From assembly GCA_017626435.1 (NCBI GenBank), contig JAGAIR010000008.1, positions 1 through 64,000 of the forward strand: DNA of 64,000 bases, in the 5' to 3' direction. The position numbers were made by a program, and so were the translations under genes. Positions 40,958-50,367 of this stretch are shown here, one piece after another (the stretch's first letter is position 1; each line of letters starts with the position of its first letter). Below the pieces are notes generated by a model that did not search any database, had not been told where the DNA came from, and worked only from the letters and a program-made list of their open reading frames with translations. Source of the DNA: Lachnospiraceae bacterium (lineage in GTDB: Bacteria > Bacillota_A > Clostridia > Lachnospirales > Lachnospiraceae).

Positions 40958-42184
40958 TTATTTGTCGTTGAGTTCTACAAATGATCCCTGCTTCATTGCA
41001 CGAACCTTGGAAGAAAGACCAAACAGGTTGATGAAGCCTTCTGCATCCTTGTGGTTATAAAGCTCACCGGTAGTAAAGGAAGCGATTGACTCACTGTACA
41101 GAGAATATGGAGAAGTAGTACCCATCTTGATGATATTTCCCTTGTAAAGCTTAAACTTCACTTCACCGGTTACCTTTTCCTGGGTAGACTCGATAAATGC
41201 CTGCTCTGCCTCACGGAGAGGAGTGAACCATTTTCCTTCATATACAATATCAGCAAACTTGTTGCCCATATCCTTCTTGGCTGTGTATGTGTCACGGTCA
41301 AGGATCAATTCCTCCAGCTGCTGGTGTGCTTCCATCAGAATCGTTCCGCCAGGAGTCTCATAGACACCACGGGACTTCATACCAACCACACGGTTTTCTA
41401 CGATATCTACGATACCAATACCATGTTTGCCGCCTAACTTATTCAGAGTGCGGATAATATCAGATACTTTCATTTCCTGACCGTTTACAGACTTTGGAAC
41501 CCCTTTTTCAAAAGTCATGGTAACGATTTCGCCTTCCTCCGGTGCCTTTTCAGGAGAAACACCGAGTACCAGAAGATGATCATAGTCCGGTGCATTGGCT
41601 GGATCTTCCAGCTCCAATCCTTCGTGGCTGATATGCCATAAGTTTCTGTCACGGCTGTAGCTGTTGTCAGCAGAGAATGGAAGGTCAATGCCATGAGCTT
41701 TGCAGTATTCAATCTCAGATTCACGGGAATCCATTGTCCATTTATCATCTCTCCATGCTGCAATGATCTTAAGGTCAGGAGCCAGAGCTTTGATACCCAG
41801 CTCAAAACGAACCTGGTCATTTCCCTTACCGGTAGCACCATGGCAGATAGCAGTAGCACCTTCGATGCGGGCGATTTCTACCAGTCTTTTAGCAATCAGA
41901 GGGCGTGCCATGGAAGTTCCCAACAGGTACTTATTCTCATAGATTGCATTTGCCTGTACGCAAGGGACGATGTAATCGTCACAAAATTCATCTGTAACAT
42001 CCTCGATATATAATTTGGAAGCACCACAGAATTTTGCTCTTTCTTCTAAGCCGTCCAGTTCGCTTTCCTGTCCTACGTCAATACAAACGCAGACCACTTC
42101 ATAATCATAATTTTCCTTCAGCCATGGAATGATAGCTGTGGTGTCCAGTCCGCCAGAGTAGGCGAGAATTACTTTTTCCTTCAT
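40958..42184 (-). CDS. argG: Argininosuccinate synthase
   Basis: A 408-aa cytoplasmic enzyme joining citrulline and aspartate with ATP, the next-to-last step of arginine synthesis. The PP-loop [12 protein letters not shown] is at residues 8-19; [35 protein letters not shown] and [19 protein letters not shown] are the family blocks. Full length. It is divergent from argC-argB-argD, with ARG-box-like sites between. AAAGGAGG is 8 nt before ATG 42184. Confidence 0.97.
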   Translation of the reverse strand: MKEKVILAYSGGLDTTAIIPWLKENYDYEVVCVCIDVGQESELDGLEERAKFCGASKLYIEDVTDEFCDDYIVPCVQANAIYENKYLLGTSMARPLIAKRLVEIARIEGATAICHGATGKGNDQVRFELGIKALAPDLKIIAAWRDDKWTMDSRESEIEYCKAHGIDLPFSADNSYSRDRNLWHISHEGLELEDPANAPDYDHLLVLGVSPEKAPEEGEIVTMTFEKGVPKSVNGQEMKVSDIIRTLNKLGGKHGIGIVDIVENRVVGMKSRGVYETPGGTILMEAHQQLEELILDRDTYTAKKDMGNKFADIVYEGKWFTPLREAEQAFIESTQEKVTGEVKFKLYKGNIIKMGTTSPYSLYSESIASFTTGELYNHKDAEGFINLFGLSSKVRAMKQGSFVELNDK

Positions 42185-42214
42185 ATTTATCCTCCTTTGA
42201 TTTTTCTGTCTATA

Positions 42215-42243
42215 AGTATAATCAGAATTGGGTGCTAATGCAA
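42215..42243 (-). promoter_or_regulatory. argG promoter
   Basis: Minus strand TTGCAT (42243-42238), 17-bp spacer, TATACT (42220-42215), about 30 bp before the argG start. Confidence 0.7.
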
Positions 42244-42311
42244 TGGTGTTTTAATGATTTTATCCAATTTCGCTGAAATGCACAAAAAATAGAATAAAAA
42301 TACAAAAACAA

Positions 42312-42400
42312 TGAATAATTATGCAACAAATTTCTGGTGAATATCAATGAATAATTGGATTTAAAGTAAAACCAGAAAAGAGGAAATGAATTTTTATGCA
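42312..42400. promoter_or_regulatory. ARG-box-like operator cluster
   Basis: TGAATAATTATGCA (42312-42325), TGAATAATTGGATT (42348-42361) and TGAATTTTTATGCA (42387-42400) resemble the ArgR/AhrC box (TGAATAATTATTCA type). They are spaced by 36 and 39 bp, nearly four helical turns, fit for looping by a hexameric ArgR. A further half-site GCATAATCA overlaps the argC -35 at 42421. This explains most of the gene-free stretch 42185-42494. No argR gene lies in the window. Confidence 0.65.
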
Positions 42401-42418
42401 AAAAAATCAAAAATAGAG

Positions 42419-42447
42419 TTGCATAATCAGAGTGGCAGCGTTATAAT
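42419..42447 (+). promoter_or_regulatory. argCBD promoter
   Basis: TTGCAT (42419-42424), 17-bp spacer, TATAAT (42442-42447), 48 bp before argC. Confidence 0.75.
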
Positions 42448-42494
42448 GATTTCGTCTTAGACAACAGAAGATGTTTAAAAAATGGAGGAATACT

Positions 42495-43535
42495 ATGATT
42501 AAGGTAGGGATTATTGGTTCAACAGGCTATGCAGGACAGGAGCTGGTACGGATTTTACTGCGCCATCCGGAGGCAAAGATTGTCTGGTATGGCTCCAGAT
42601 CCTATATTGATAAAAAATATAGCGAAGTTTTTGGAAATATGTTTCAGCTGGTTGAGGATGTTTGTAAAGGGGAGGATATGGATGAGCTGGCAAGCCAGGT
42701 GGATGTGATATTTACTGCCACACCGCAGGGGCTTTGTGGTTCTCTGGTCAGGGAAGAGATTCTTTCTAAAGTAAAGATCATTGACCTCAGTGCAGATTTC
42801 CGTATCAAAGATGTGGCAAAGTATGAAAAATGGTATGGCATCACCCACCAGAGCCCGGCGTTTGTAGAAGAAGCTGTGTATGGGCTTTGTGAGATTAACC
42901 GGGAAGATGTGAAAAAAGCACGTCTGATTGCTAATCCGGGATGTTTTCCAACCTGCTCTATTTTGTCTGTTTATCCATTGGCGAAGGAAGGTCTCATTGA
43001 TATGAGTACCGTGATCGTGGATGCTAAATCCGGTACTTCTGGTGCAGGACGTGGCGCCAAGGTTGCCAATCTTTACTGTGAGGTAAATGAAAGCATTAAG
43101 GCATATGGTGTAACGACCCATCGTCATACACCGGAGATAGAAGACCAGTTGAGTTATGCTTCCGGGGAAGAGGTTATGATCAATTTTACGCCGCATCTGG
43201 TACCAATGAACCGAGGTATTCTGGTGACAGCTTATGCCACACTGAAAAAGAAGGTTTCTTATGAAGAGGTAAAGGCAGTTTATGACAAATATTATCAGAA
43301 CGAATACTTTGTCCGTGTTCTGGAAAAGGATGTTTGTCCGGAAACAAGATGGGTAGAGGGAAGTAATTTTGCAGATGTGAATTTCCGGATTGATGAGCGG
43401 ACCAACCGCATCATTATGATGGGGGCTATTGACAATGTGGTGAAGGGTGCCGCTGGTCAGGCAGTACAGAACATGAATCTGATGTTTGGCCTGGAAGAAA
43501 ATACCGGGTTGCAGATGATTCCAATATTTCCATAA
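42495..43535 (+). CDS. argC: N-acetyl-gamma-glutamyl-phosphate reductase
   Basis: A 346-aa NADPH-dependent enzyme of the ornithine branch. The Rossmann start IKVGIIGSTGYAGQELVRIL, the catalytic Cys in NPGCFPTCS (about 150), DAKSGTSGAGRGA and VTTHRHTPEIEDQL with the His are visible. Length is that of type 1 ArgC. ATG 42495 is used since GGAGG is 6 nt before it; ATG 42471 overlaps nothing but has no site. First gene of argC-argB-argD. Confidence 0.96.
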   Translation: MIKVGIIGSTGYAGQELVRILLRHPEAKIVWYGSRSYIDKKYSEVFGNMFQLVEDVCKGEDMDELASQVDVIFTATPQGLCGSLVREEILSKVKIIDLSADFRIKDVAKYEKWYGITHQSPAFVEEAVYGLCEINREDVKKARLIANPGCFPTCSILSVYPLAKEGLIDMSTVIVDAKSGTSGAGRGAKVANLYCEVNESIKAYGVTTHRHTPEIEDQLSYASGEEVMINFTPHLVPMNRGILVTAYATLKKKVSYEEVKAVYDKYYQNEYFVRVLEKDVCPETRWVEGSNFADVNFRIDERTNRIIMMGAIDNVVKGAAGQAVQNMNLMFGLEENTGLQMIPIFP

Positions 43536-43615
43536 AATCTTCTGGATTTTAGAGAAAAGCAGACTGTCAAAAGAAAAAAAATAAATGATAAAAAGAGAAA
43601 AGAGGTAACAAAAGG

Positions 43616-44536
43616 ATGAGTGCAGAAGAAAAGAAGGAATACATGAATGAGATTCTTGGAAAGGCGGAAACGCTGATTGAGGCATTACCATATATCCGGG
43701 ATTTTAATAATAAAATTGTCGTTGTCAAATATGGCGGCAGTGCCATGCTGGACAAAAAGCTGGAGGAAAGTGTGATCAAGGATGTGGCACTGCTGAAGCT
43801 GGTTGGGATGCAGCCTATCATTGTTCATGGTGGCGGAAAGGAAATCAGCAAATGGATCAGCAAGGTGGGTAAGGATACGGAATTTGTAGAAGGATTCCGT
43901 AAAACGGATAAGGATACCATGGAAATTGCCGAGATGGTATTGAACCGTCTGAATAAATATCTGGTACAGATGATAGAAAAACTGGGCGTAAAGGCAGTGG
44001 GTGTTTCCGGTAAGGATGGCGGAATGCTTCGTGTTGATAAGAAGACACCCAATGGGAAGGATATCGGTTATGTAGGAGATGTGAAGGAGGTGGATTCCCT
44101 GCTTTTAGATACTCTTCTTGCCAATGATTTTATTCCGGTGATCGCACCGATTGGTCTGGGGGATGACGGAGAAACCTATAATATCAATGCAGATGATGCC
44201 GCTTGTGCTATCGCAGCAGCAGTGGGAGCGGAAAAACTGGCATTTTTAACAGATGTAGAGGGAGTTTATATGAATCCGGAGGATAAGTCTTCCCTGATAT
44301 CCGTTATGAGTTTAGAGGAGGCAGATGAGCTGATTGCAGACGGCATCATCAGCGGCGGAATGCTTCCGAAGGTAAATAATTGTATTAATGCAGTCAATGC
44401 CGGCGTGGGGAGAGTACATATTCTGGATGGACGGATCCAACACTGCCTGCTGTTGGAGTTCTTTACCAAAAAGGGGATTGGAACTGCTATTATCGACACA
44501 GAAAGTGGCCTCTATGAGAACGAAAGGGAAAATTAA
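43616..44536 (+). CDS. argB: Acetylglutamate kinase
   Basis: A 306-aa amino-acid kinase phosphorylating N-acetylglutamate. [14 protein letters not shown] (about 40), [21 protein letters not shown] replaced here by NIND-type [15 protein letters not shown], and [16 protein letters not shown] near the C terminus are the family motifs. The N-terminal helix (residues 1-25) fits the arginine-inhibited hexameric type. Located 80 bp after argC. An argJ gene, often found between argC and argB, is absent here. Confidence 0.96.
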   Translation: MSAEEKKEYMNEILGKAETLIEALPYIRDFNNKIVVVKYGGSAMLDKKLEESVIKDVALLKLVGMQPIIVHGGGKEISKWISKVGKDTEFVEGFRKTDKDTMEIAEMVLNRLNKYLVQMIEKLGVKAVGVSGKDGGMLRVDKKTPNGKDIGYVGDVKEVDSLLLDTLLANDFIPVIAPIGLGDDGETYNINADDAACAIAAAVGAEKLAFLTDVEGVYMNPEDKSSLISVMSLEEADELIADGIISGGMLPKVNNCINAVNAGVGRVHILDGRIQHCLLLEFFTKKGIGTAIIDTESGLYENEREN

Positions 44537-44604
44537 AAGAGTAACGGTAACAGAAAGAGCGGAGGAATGTACCGCAAATGCATAGGAATAACAGGAGGTG
44601 CCGT

Positions 44605-45783
44605 ATGGACGTGAAACAAGCAGACTTACATTTTATACATACCTATAACCGTAATGTGACTTTTGTCAAAGGGGAGGGAATGTATCTTTATGATGACCAT
44701 GGTAAAAAATATCTGGATATGGGAGCAGGGATTGCCGTGTCAGCGCTGGGTTACAGCAACGAAGAGTATAAACAGGGAATTAAGGAACAGGTAGACAAAT
44801 TAATTCATGTGTCAAACCTCTATTATACAGAGCCTGCCATCAAGGCAGCCGGGTATTTATCCAAGGCATCCGGTCTGGATAAGGTGTTTTTTACCAACAG
44901 TGGAGCAGAGGCGATTGAAGGAGCAATCAAGCTGGCAAGAAAATATGCCTGGATGAAGGATCCGTCCAGCAAAGGAGAAATCATTGCCATGGAACATTCC
45001 TTTCACGGCCGGACCATGGGGGCATTGTCTGTCACAGGGACAAAGCATTACAGAGAAGCATTTGAGCCATTGATCGGTGGTGTATCTTTTGCAGAATACA
45101 ATAATCTGGAAAGTGTTAAGGCATTGATCACACCGGATACCTGTGCGATCATTATGGAGACGTTACAGGGTGAGGGCGGCATCCATCCTGCAACAGAAGA
45201 ATTTGTTACAGGTATCCGGGATCTGTGTGATAAAAATGATATTTTGCTGATACTGGATGAGATTCAGTGTGGTATGGGACGAACCGGAAAGATGTTCACT
45301 TATCAGCATTATGGAGTGATGCCGGATATCATCACCAGTGCCAAAGCTCTTGGATGTGGTGTGCCAGTAGGAGCTTTTGCTGCAAAGGAAGAGGTTGCCA
45401 AGGCTATGGTACCGGGAGATCACGGTACTACCTATGGCGGGAATCCACTTGCAACTGCAGCAGTCTGCAAAGTGTTTGAAATCTTTGAGAAAGAGCATAT
45501 TCTGGAGCATGTGCAGGAAACAGCACCTTATCTGACAGAGAAGCTGCAGGAACTGGCAGATAAGCACAGTTGCATTCAGGAAGTCCGGGGGATGGGCTTT
45601 ATGCAGGGAATGGAACTGACGGTTCCGGCAGGCAGCATTGTGGCTCAGGCAATGGAAAAGGGACTGGTTCTGATTTCCGCAGGAACCAGCATTATCCGTT
45701 TTGTGCCTCCTCTGGTTGCACAGAAAGAGCATATTGACCAGATGTGCCGAATTCTGGATGAGATATTTTCTGGGATAGAATGA
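44605..45783 (+). CDS. argD: Acetylornithine aminotransferase
   Basis: A 392-aa PLP enzyme making N-acetylornithine from the semialdehyde. The PLP-phosphate region is FFTNSGAEAIEGAIKLARKY (about 90), the aromatic platform and Arg are in MEHSFHGRTMGALSVTG, the Asp in LLILDEIQCGMGRTG (about 215) and the Schiff-base Lys in DIITSAKALGCG (about 245). ATG 44605 follows AGGAGGTG by 5 nt; an earlier in-frame ATG at 44578 has no site. Ends the arg operon. Confidence 0.95.
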   Translation: MDVKQADLHFIHTYNRNVTFVKGEGMYLYDDHGKKYLDMGAGIAVSALGYSNEEYKQGIKEQVDKLIHVSNLYYTEPAIKAAGYLSKASGLDKVFFTNSGAEAIEGAIKLARKYAWMKDPSSKGEIIAMEHSFHGRTMGALSVTGTKHYREAFEPLIGGVSFAEYNNLESVKALITPDTCAIIMETLQGEGGIHPATEEFVTGIRDLCDKNDILLILDEIQCGMGRTGKMFTYQHYGVMPDIITSAKALGCGVPVGAFAAKEEVAKAMVPGDHGTTYGGNPLATAAVCKVFEIFEKEHILEHVQETAPYLTEKLQELADKHSCIQEVRGMGFMQGMELTVPAGSIVAQAMEKGLVLISAGTSIIRFVPPLVAQKEHIDQMCRILDEIFSGIE

Positions 45784-45846
45784 TTGACACAAAGTCACAC
45801 ATGAGACTGTGTCACGGTGTTTGACTGGTCTGATTTGAATAATAAG

Positions 45847-45898
45847 ACCTCTTTTTGGGAAAGCTTTTTTAAAACAGCTTGCCAAAAGGAGGTTTTTT
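45847..45898 (+). terminator. Terminator hairpin containing the next gene's ribosome site
   Basis: ACCTCTTTTTGG (45847-45858) pairs with CCAAAAGGAGGT (45882-45893), plus AGC/GCT inner pairs, followed by T6 and ATG at 45899. The GGAGG in the 3' arm is the ribosome site of the transporter gene, so the same hairpin can end the argD transcript and hide that site in any read-through RNA. Confidence 0.7.
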
Positions 45899-46333
45899 AT
45901 GTGGGGAATGTTAATATCATTATTGTCCGGAATTTTAATGAGTGTACAAGGGGTATTTAATACAGAGACGACTAAGCAGACCAGTGTATGGGTATCTGCT
46001 TCGTTTGTACAGCTGACAGCACTGGTGGTCTGTCTGGCGGCATGGTTTTTTACCGGAAGAGAAGGGCAGTTTTCCGGGATTTTACGTGTTCAGCCCAAAT
46101 ATATGCTGTTAGGAGGCGTAATCGGAGCGTTTATCACATACACTGTCATTGTGGGAATGGATCAGCTTGGTCCTGCAAAGGCAGTCATGCTCATTGTGGC
46201 GGCACAGATTGTTGCTGCTTACCTGATTGAATTATTTGGATGGTTTGGTGTAGAAAAGGTGGGGTTCGTGTGGACAAAACTGGCAGGTGCCGTTTTGTTT
46301 ATTGCAGGCATTATACTATTCAAAAAAAATTAA
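45899..46333 (+). CDS. DMT family transporter, YdcZ type
   Basis: A 144-aa membrane protein with five hydrophobic helices. WGMLISLLSGILMSVQGVFN, GGVIGAFITYTVIVGMDQLG and AAQIVAAYLIELFGWFGVEK match the YdcZ (DUF606) half-size drug/metabolite transporter family, which likely works as a dimer. ATG 45899 sits directly behind a hairpin that contains its GGAGG site, so expression may be low or structure-controlled. Cargo unknown. Confidence 0.85.
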   Translation: MWGMLISLLSGILMSVQGVFNTETTKQTSVWVSASFVQLTALVVCLAAWFFTGREGQFSGILRVQPKYMLLGGVIGAFITYTVIVGMDQLGPAKAVMLIVAAQIVAAYLIELFGWFGVEKVGFVWTKLAGAVLFIAGIILFKKN

Positions 46334-46365
46334 GAAAAGGTTCATAAATTTGTGGATTGTATCTC

Positions 46366-46394
46366 TTGTATTTGTTTTATGGATTCGATAGAAT
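46366..46394 (+). promoter_or_regulatory. Promoter of comEA operon
   Basis: TTGTAT (46366-46371), 17-bp spacer, TAGAAT (46389-46394), 70 bp before comEA. Confidence 0.5.
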
Positions 46395-46464
46395 AGATTT
46401 GTACTGAGCATTTCTTCAAGAATCGGGCACATACCTGCTATGAATTTCAGTAATAGGAGGTATT

Positions 46465-47094
46465 ATGAAGAAAGATACAAGGGTAACAATCATTATTTGC
46501 ATTGCATTTCTTTTCGTTGCAGGAGTATTGTATTTGCGTTCAGGTTCCTGGCAGAAAGTGCAGGAGCAGACACTGGAAGGATGGACATTTCGTCCGGCAG
46601 AGTCTCCACAGGAGTCACAGATTCCATCTGGAACTGGTGGGGAAGAGGGGAAACCGGAAGAGGAATGTACGGTATACATCTGTGGTGCGGTGAAGCATCC
46701 GGGCGTATATTCATTTTCAGCAGATGCCAGAGTCTGTGATGCGGTAGAGGCAGCAGGGGGATTTACCGGAAAAGCAGTGCCGGATACCGTAAACCAGGCA
46801 AGGATACTGGCAGATGGAGAACAGATTACCATTCCTTCTGTCTCTGATGGCGGGAAAAAGGGGAACAGCATATCAGTGAATACAGAGTCTCAGACAGAGG
46901 AAACTCTGGTGAATATCAACAAGGCAGACAGAGAAGAACTGATGACCCTGACGGGTATCGGTGAGGCAAAGGCACAGATGATTATTGAATATCGCAGCGA
47001 AAATGGTCAGTTTGCCCGAAAAGAAGATATTATGAAAATATCTGGTATTAAAGAGGGAATCTATAACCAGATTAAAGACAGCATAACAGTATAA
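46465..47094 (+). CDS. comEA: ComEA family DNA-binding protein
   Basis: A 209-aa exported or membrane-anchored protein. One N-terminal helix (about 8-24) is followed by a linker and an SLBB domain (about 70-125, CTVYICGAVKHPGVYSFSAD). Two helix-hairpin-helix motifs (about 148-205, NINKADREELMTLTGIGEAK and FARKEDIMKISGIKEGIYNQ) complete it. It binds double-stranded DNA at the cell surface for uptake. ATG 46465 is preceded by AGGAGG. Four further genes with gaps of 27-42 bp follow, ending in comEC, so the DNA-uptake pair brackets a two-component system in one likely operon. Confidence 0.9.
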   Translation: MKKDTRVTIIICIAFLFVAGVLYLRSGSWQKVQEQTLEGWTFRPAESPQESQIPSGTGGEEGKPEEECTVYICGAVKHPGVYSFSADARVCDAVEAAGGFTGKAVPDTVNQARILADGEQITIPSVSDGGKKGNSISVNTESQTEETLVNINKADREELMTLTGIGEAKAQMIIEYRSENGQFARKEDIMKISGIKEGIYNQIKDSITV

Positions 47095-47136
47095 ACAGTT
47101 AAAATGATTGGTTAGTAACCTGGAGGTTGAAATAGG

Positions 47137-47826
47137 ATGGCAAAAAAGGTTTTGGTAGTTGATGATGAGAAGCTTATCGTAAAGGGGATTCGTTTTAGCC
47201 TGGAGCAGGATGGTATGGAGGTGGACTGTGCCTATGATGGTCAGGAAGCATTGGATCTGATCAATCGGAATCAGTATGATGTGGTTTTGCTGGATGTCAT
47301 GCTTCCGGTTCTGACTGGATTTGAGGTTTGCCAGCAGGTGAGAGAATTTTCAGATGTGCCGATCATTATGCTTACTGCAAAAGGTGATGACATGGACAAG
47401 ATTCTTGGCTTAGAATATGGAGCGGATGATTACATTACCAAGCCGTTTAATATTCTGGAGGTAAAGGCAAGGATCAAAGCGATCATCCGCCGGAGCGGTT
47501 CGGGACATTCCAAAGAGGAAGAGAAAAAGGTGCTTGCCTATGATGGGCTGAAGGTTGATTGTGACAGCCGTAGAGCATATATTGAGGACAGGGAAGTAAA
47601 TCTGACAGCAAAAGAATTTGATCTGCTGGAGCTTCTGATGCTTCATCCCAATAAGGTATACAGTCGTGAAGAATTGCTGAATACAGTATGGGGATATGAT
47701 TATCCTGGTGATGTCCGTACTGTGGATGTGCATATCCGCCGGTTGAGAGAGAAAATAGAAGGAAATCCAAGCGATCCAAAGTATATACATACCAAATGGG
47801 GAGTTGGATACTATTTTCAGAAATGA
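47137..47826 (+). CDS. OmpR/PhoB-type response regulator
   Basis: A 229-aa regulator. Receiver domain (1-120) has DDE at 9-11, phospho-acceptor D53 in VVLLDVMLP, Thr in MLTAKG and Lys in YITKPF. The winged-helix DNA-binding domain (about 130-228) has VNLTAKEFDLLELLMLHPNK and VDVHIRRLREKIE. It is close to the WalR/PhoP type. GGAGG precedes ATG 47137. It is 36 bp before its cognate kinase. Confidence 0.93.
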   Translation: MAKKVLVVDDEKLIVKGIRFSLEQDGMEVDCAYDGQEALDLINRNQYDVVLLDVMLPVLTGFEVCQQVREFSDVPIIMLTAKGDDMDKILGLEYGADDYITKPFNILEVKARIKAIIRRSGSGHSKEEEKKVLAYDGLKVDCDSRRAYIEDREVNLTAKEFDLLELLMLHPNKVYSREELLNTVWGYDYPGDVRTVDVHIRRLREKIEGNPSDPKYIHTKWGVGYYFQK

Positions 47827-47862
47827 TCATAGAAAGATGATGAAATCGACGGAGGATGCATT

Positions 47863-49296
47863 TTGAAACAGTTTGTAAGCAGAGCACTGTACTTTCTGCG
47901 CAGTATGCGTGTGCAGGTTCTAATAGTTTTTATTATTATTGGTCTGGTGCCGTTGTATCTGTTTTCTGCTATTATTACAGATGCATATGAGTCAAAACTG
48001 GTATCCCAGCGTGTGGATGAGCTTCAGTCTTATGGAACCATGATTTCCAATCTGGTGATATCTTCTGGGTATCTGCTGGAGGCAGACGCTGTGGAAGTAG
48101 ACACAGAGGCAGCGGAGATTGCTGAGGTTTATCAGGGGAGGATTATGCTCGTAGACCAGAATCTTCGTATTATCAAGGATACATATGGACTGGAGACGGG
48201 GAAAACGGTAATATCTACAGAAGTAGTCCAGTGTTTTAATGGAACAGGAAGTAAATATGTAAATGAGTTGGGAGAATATATGCAGCTGACCATGCCGATC
48301 ATTGATTCTTCTGACCAGCAAGTATCCGGTGTGATCATCATGAGTTTTTCTACGAAAAATCTTCATATAGTTGCAGATGCCGTAAAACAGAAGGTTTACA
48401 TTGTTCTCCTGGTATTTACGATACTGCTTCTTTTGGGAGCTTTTGTATATTCTGCTCTCTTGACGAAGCCATTAAAAAAGGTGACGGATTCCATTGATGA
48501 AATTTCCCAGGGGGATATGGATGTGAAAATTGATATGCGGGGATTTTCCGAAATCAGCAGTATATCAGATTCTTTCAATCAGATGATAGATGTTATCCGG
48601 AAGCAGGAGAAATCCCGGCAGGAATTTGTATCCAATGTATCTCATGAATTAAAGACACCATTGGCATCGATGAAGGTTTTGTCTGATTCCCTTCTTTCCC
48701 AGGAGGGCATGCCGGAGGAGCTGTACCGGGAGTTTCTGGGAGATATTACAGAGGAAATTGAGAGAATGACTGAAATCATCAATGACCTGTTATCCATGGT
48801 GAAGCTGGACAAAAATTCGGCACAGATGCAGGTGGTCAATATCAGCATCAATGATTTGCTGGAACAGTTGTTGAAACGCCTGCGTCCGATCGCGGCCAAG
48901 AGGAATATTGAGCTGGTTTATGAAAGTTATCGTCCGGTTATGGCAGATGTAGATGAAGTGAAGATATCCATGGCACTGAACAATCTGATAGAAAATGCCA
49001 TTAAATATAATTATGATGATGGATGGGTGCGTGTCACCTTAAATGCAGACCATAAGTTTTTCTATGTTACAGTACAGGATTCCGGTGTAGGCATTCCGGA
49101 GGATGTACAGGACAGTGTATTCGAACGTTTTTTCCGTGTGGACAAGGCACGTTCCAGAGATACCGGAGGTACCGGCCTGGGATTATCTCTTACCAGAAGT
49201 GCTGTTTTGCTGCACCGTGGTTCGATCAAGCTGCATAGCAAGGAAAAGGAAGGAACCACCTTCACAGTCCGGATTCCGCTTAATTATATTCCTTAA
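47863..49296 (+). CDS. Sensor histidine kinase
   Basis: A 477-aa membrane kinase. TM1 is at about 18-40, an extracellular sensor region (40-175) follows, then TM2 (about 177-198) and HAMP (200-250, PLKKVTDSIDEISQGDMDVK). The H-box is FVSNVSHELKTPLAS (phospho-His 261), then the N-box (NNLIENAIKYN), G1 DSGVGIPEDV, F-box FERFFRVDKARSR and G2 GTGLGLSL. WalK-like without PAS. The start is TTG 47863, 7 nt after GGAGG; no in-frame ATG fits. It pairs with the preceding regulator. The signal is unknown; the lipoprotein that follows is a possible accessory factor. Confidence 0.93.
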   Translation: MKQFVSRALYFLRSMRVQVLIVFIIIGLVPLYLFSAIITDAYESKLVSQRVDELQSYGTMISNLVISSGYLLEADAVEVDTEAAEIAEVYQGRIMLVDQNLRIIKDTYGLETGKTVISTEVVQCFNGTGSKYVNELGEYMQLTMPIIDSSDQQVSGVIIMSFSTKNLHIVADAVKQKVYIVLLVFTILLLLGAFVYSALLTKPLKKVTDSIDEISQGDMDVKIDMRGFSEISSISDSFNQMIDVIRKQEKSRQEFVSNVSHELKTPLASMKVLSDSLLSQEGMPEELYREFLGDITEEIERMTEIINDLLSMVKLDKNSAQMQVVNISINDLLEQLLKRLRPIAAKRNIELVYESYRPVMADVDEVKISMALNNLIENAIKYNYDDGWVRVTLNADHKFFYVTVQDSGVGIPEDVQDSVFERFFRVDKARSRDTGGTGLGLSLTRSAVLLHRGSIKLHSKEKEGTTFTVRIPLNYIP

Positions 49297-49335
49297 ATGG
49301 ATTGAATGAATACTGCATGATTATGGAGGCGAAAA

Positions 49336-50301
49336 ATGTTTCTGCGAGTTGATGAGAATGGAAGAGCCTGGTTGTACCCTCTGTTGATGCTGGTCCTTGT
49401 GGGCAGCATACTGATCACCGGATGTTCCCGGAAAGAGAAAGAGGAATACGATGGGAAATATATATTCTGTCCGGATACCAGTGAGACAAAGGTTGGATTT
49501 GAAAAATATACGCTTGCTTCCGAGGGAACCCAGGACCAGGTGGATGAACTGTTGAAGAAAATGCAGGCAGAGCCATCGGATCTTTCTTTGAAAAAGGCAT
49601 TTCCTGATGATGTCAGAGTCGATGAGTATATTTTGGACGAATCAGGGCAGTTGACATTATATTTAAATTCCGGTTACAGCAATCTGAATGGTGTGTCTGA
49701 GATCCTCCGCCGTGCAGCGATTGTAAAAACACTTTGTCAGGTGGATGGTGTAGAGTGTGTTCAGTTTTATGTATCAGGTCAGCCTTTGACAGATTCTAAT
49801 ATGGAAGCAATCGGCTATATGACAGCAGATTCCTTTATCGATAACACAGGGGGAGAGACTACTTATAAACAGCAGGCGACATTAAATATGTATTTTAGTG
49901 ACAATACAGGAAAGGCATTGGTGGAGGTTCCGGTGAATATCACCTATGATGCGACGATTCCGCTGGAACAGTTAGCAATGGAGCAGTTGATCAACGGTCC
50001 TTATTCCATTGATGGGGTGGATGCAGACCAGATACTGCCGACGATACCAGAAGGGACACAGCTTAATAAAGTGACTGTGAAGGAAAATACCTGTTATGTA
50101 GATTTTTCTGCTGCTTTTTTAAAAAAGCGCAGAGATATTTCAGCAGATGTAGCAATTTATTCTATCGTCAATACTCTGGTAGAGCTTTCCAATGTCAATA
50201 AAGTACAGTTTAGCATTAATGGAGAGCAGGTTCTTCTCTATAACGATACGATTGATTTTGGCTCTACCTTTGAACGGAATCTGGATATCGTAAAGAAATA
50301 G
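49336..50301 (+). CDS. GerMN-domain lipoprotein
   Basis: A 321-aa exported lipoprotein. The signal sequence is at about 12-31 with lipobox LITGC. Two GerMN-type modules follow: about 60-165 (TLYLNSGYSNLNGVSEILRR) and 175-310 (TLNMYFSDNTGKALVEVPV, QLINGPYSIDGVDADQILPT, TCYVDFSAAFLKKR). GerMN domains occur in GerM (spore) and LpqB-type lipoproteins, the latter linked to MtrAB-type two-component systems. Its place after a WalRK/MtrAB-like pair therefore suggests an accessory role in sensing (inference). GGAGGCGAAAA leads ATG 49336. Confidence 0.87.
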   Translation: MFLRVDENGRAWLYPLLMLVLVGSILITGCSRKEKEEYDGKYIFCPDTSETKVGFEKYTLASEGTQDQVDELLKKMQAEPSDLSLKKAFPDDVRVDEYILDESGQLTLYLNSGYSNLNGVSEILRRAAIVKTLCQVDGVECVQFYVSGQPLTDSNMEAIGYMTADSFIDNTGGETTYKQQATLNMYFSDNTGKALVEVPVNITYDATIPLEQLAMEQLINGPYSIDGVDADQILPTIPEGTQLNKVTVKENTCYVDFSAAFLKKRRDISADVAIYSIVNTLVELSNVNKVQFSINGEQVLLYNDTIDFGSTFERNLDIVKK

Positions 50302-50367
50302 AAATTAAAATGAATACAGAACAGGGGTGAGAACATCAGACGTCCATTTGTATGGATACTTGGTGCC

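Noticed and set aside
42555..43691. Long minus-strand frame (378 aa) opposite argC
   Set aside because: Shadow of argC; no family resemblance and codons mirror the ArgC reading frame.
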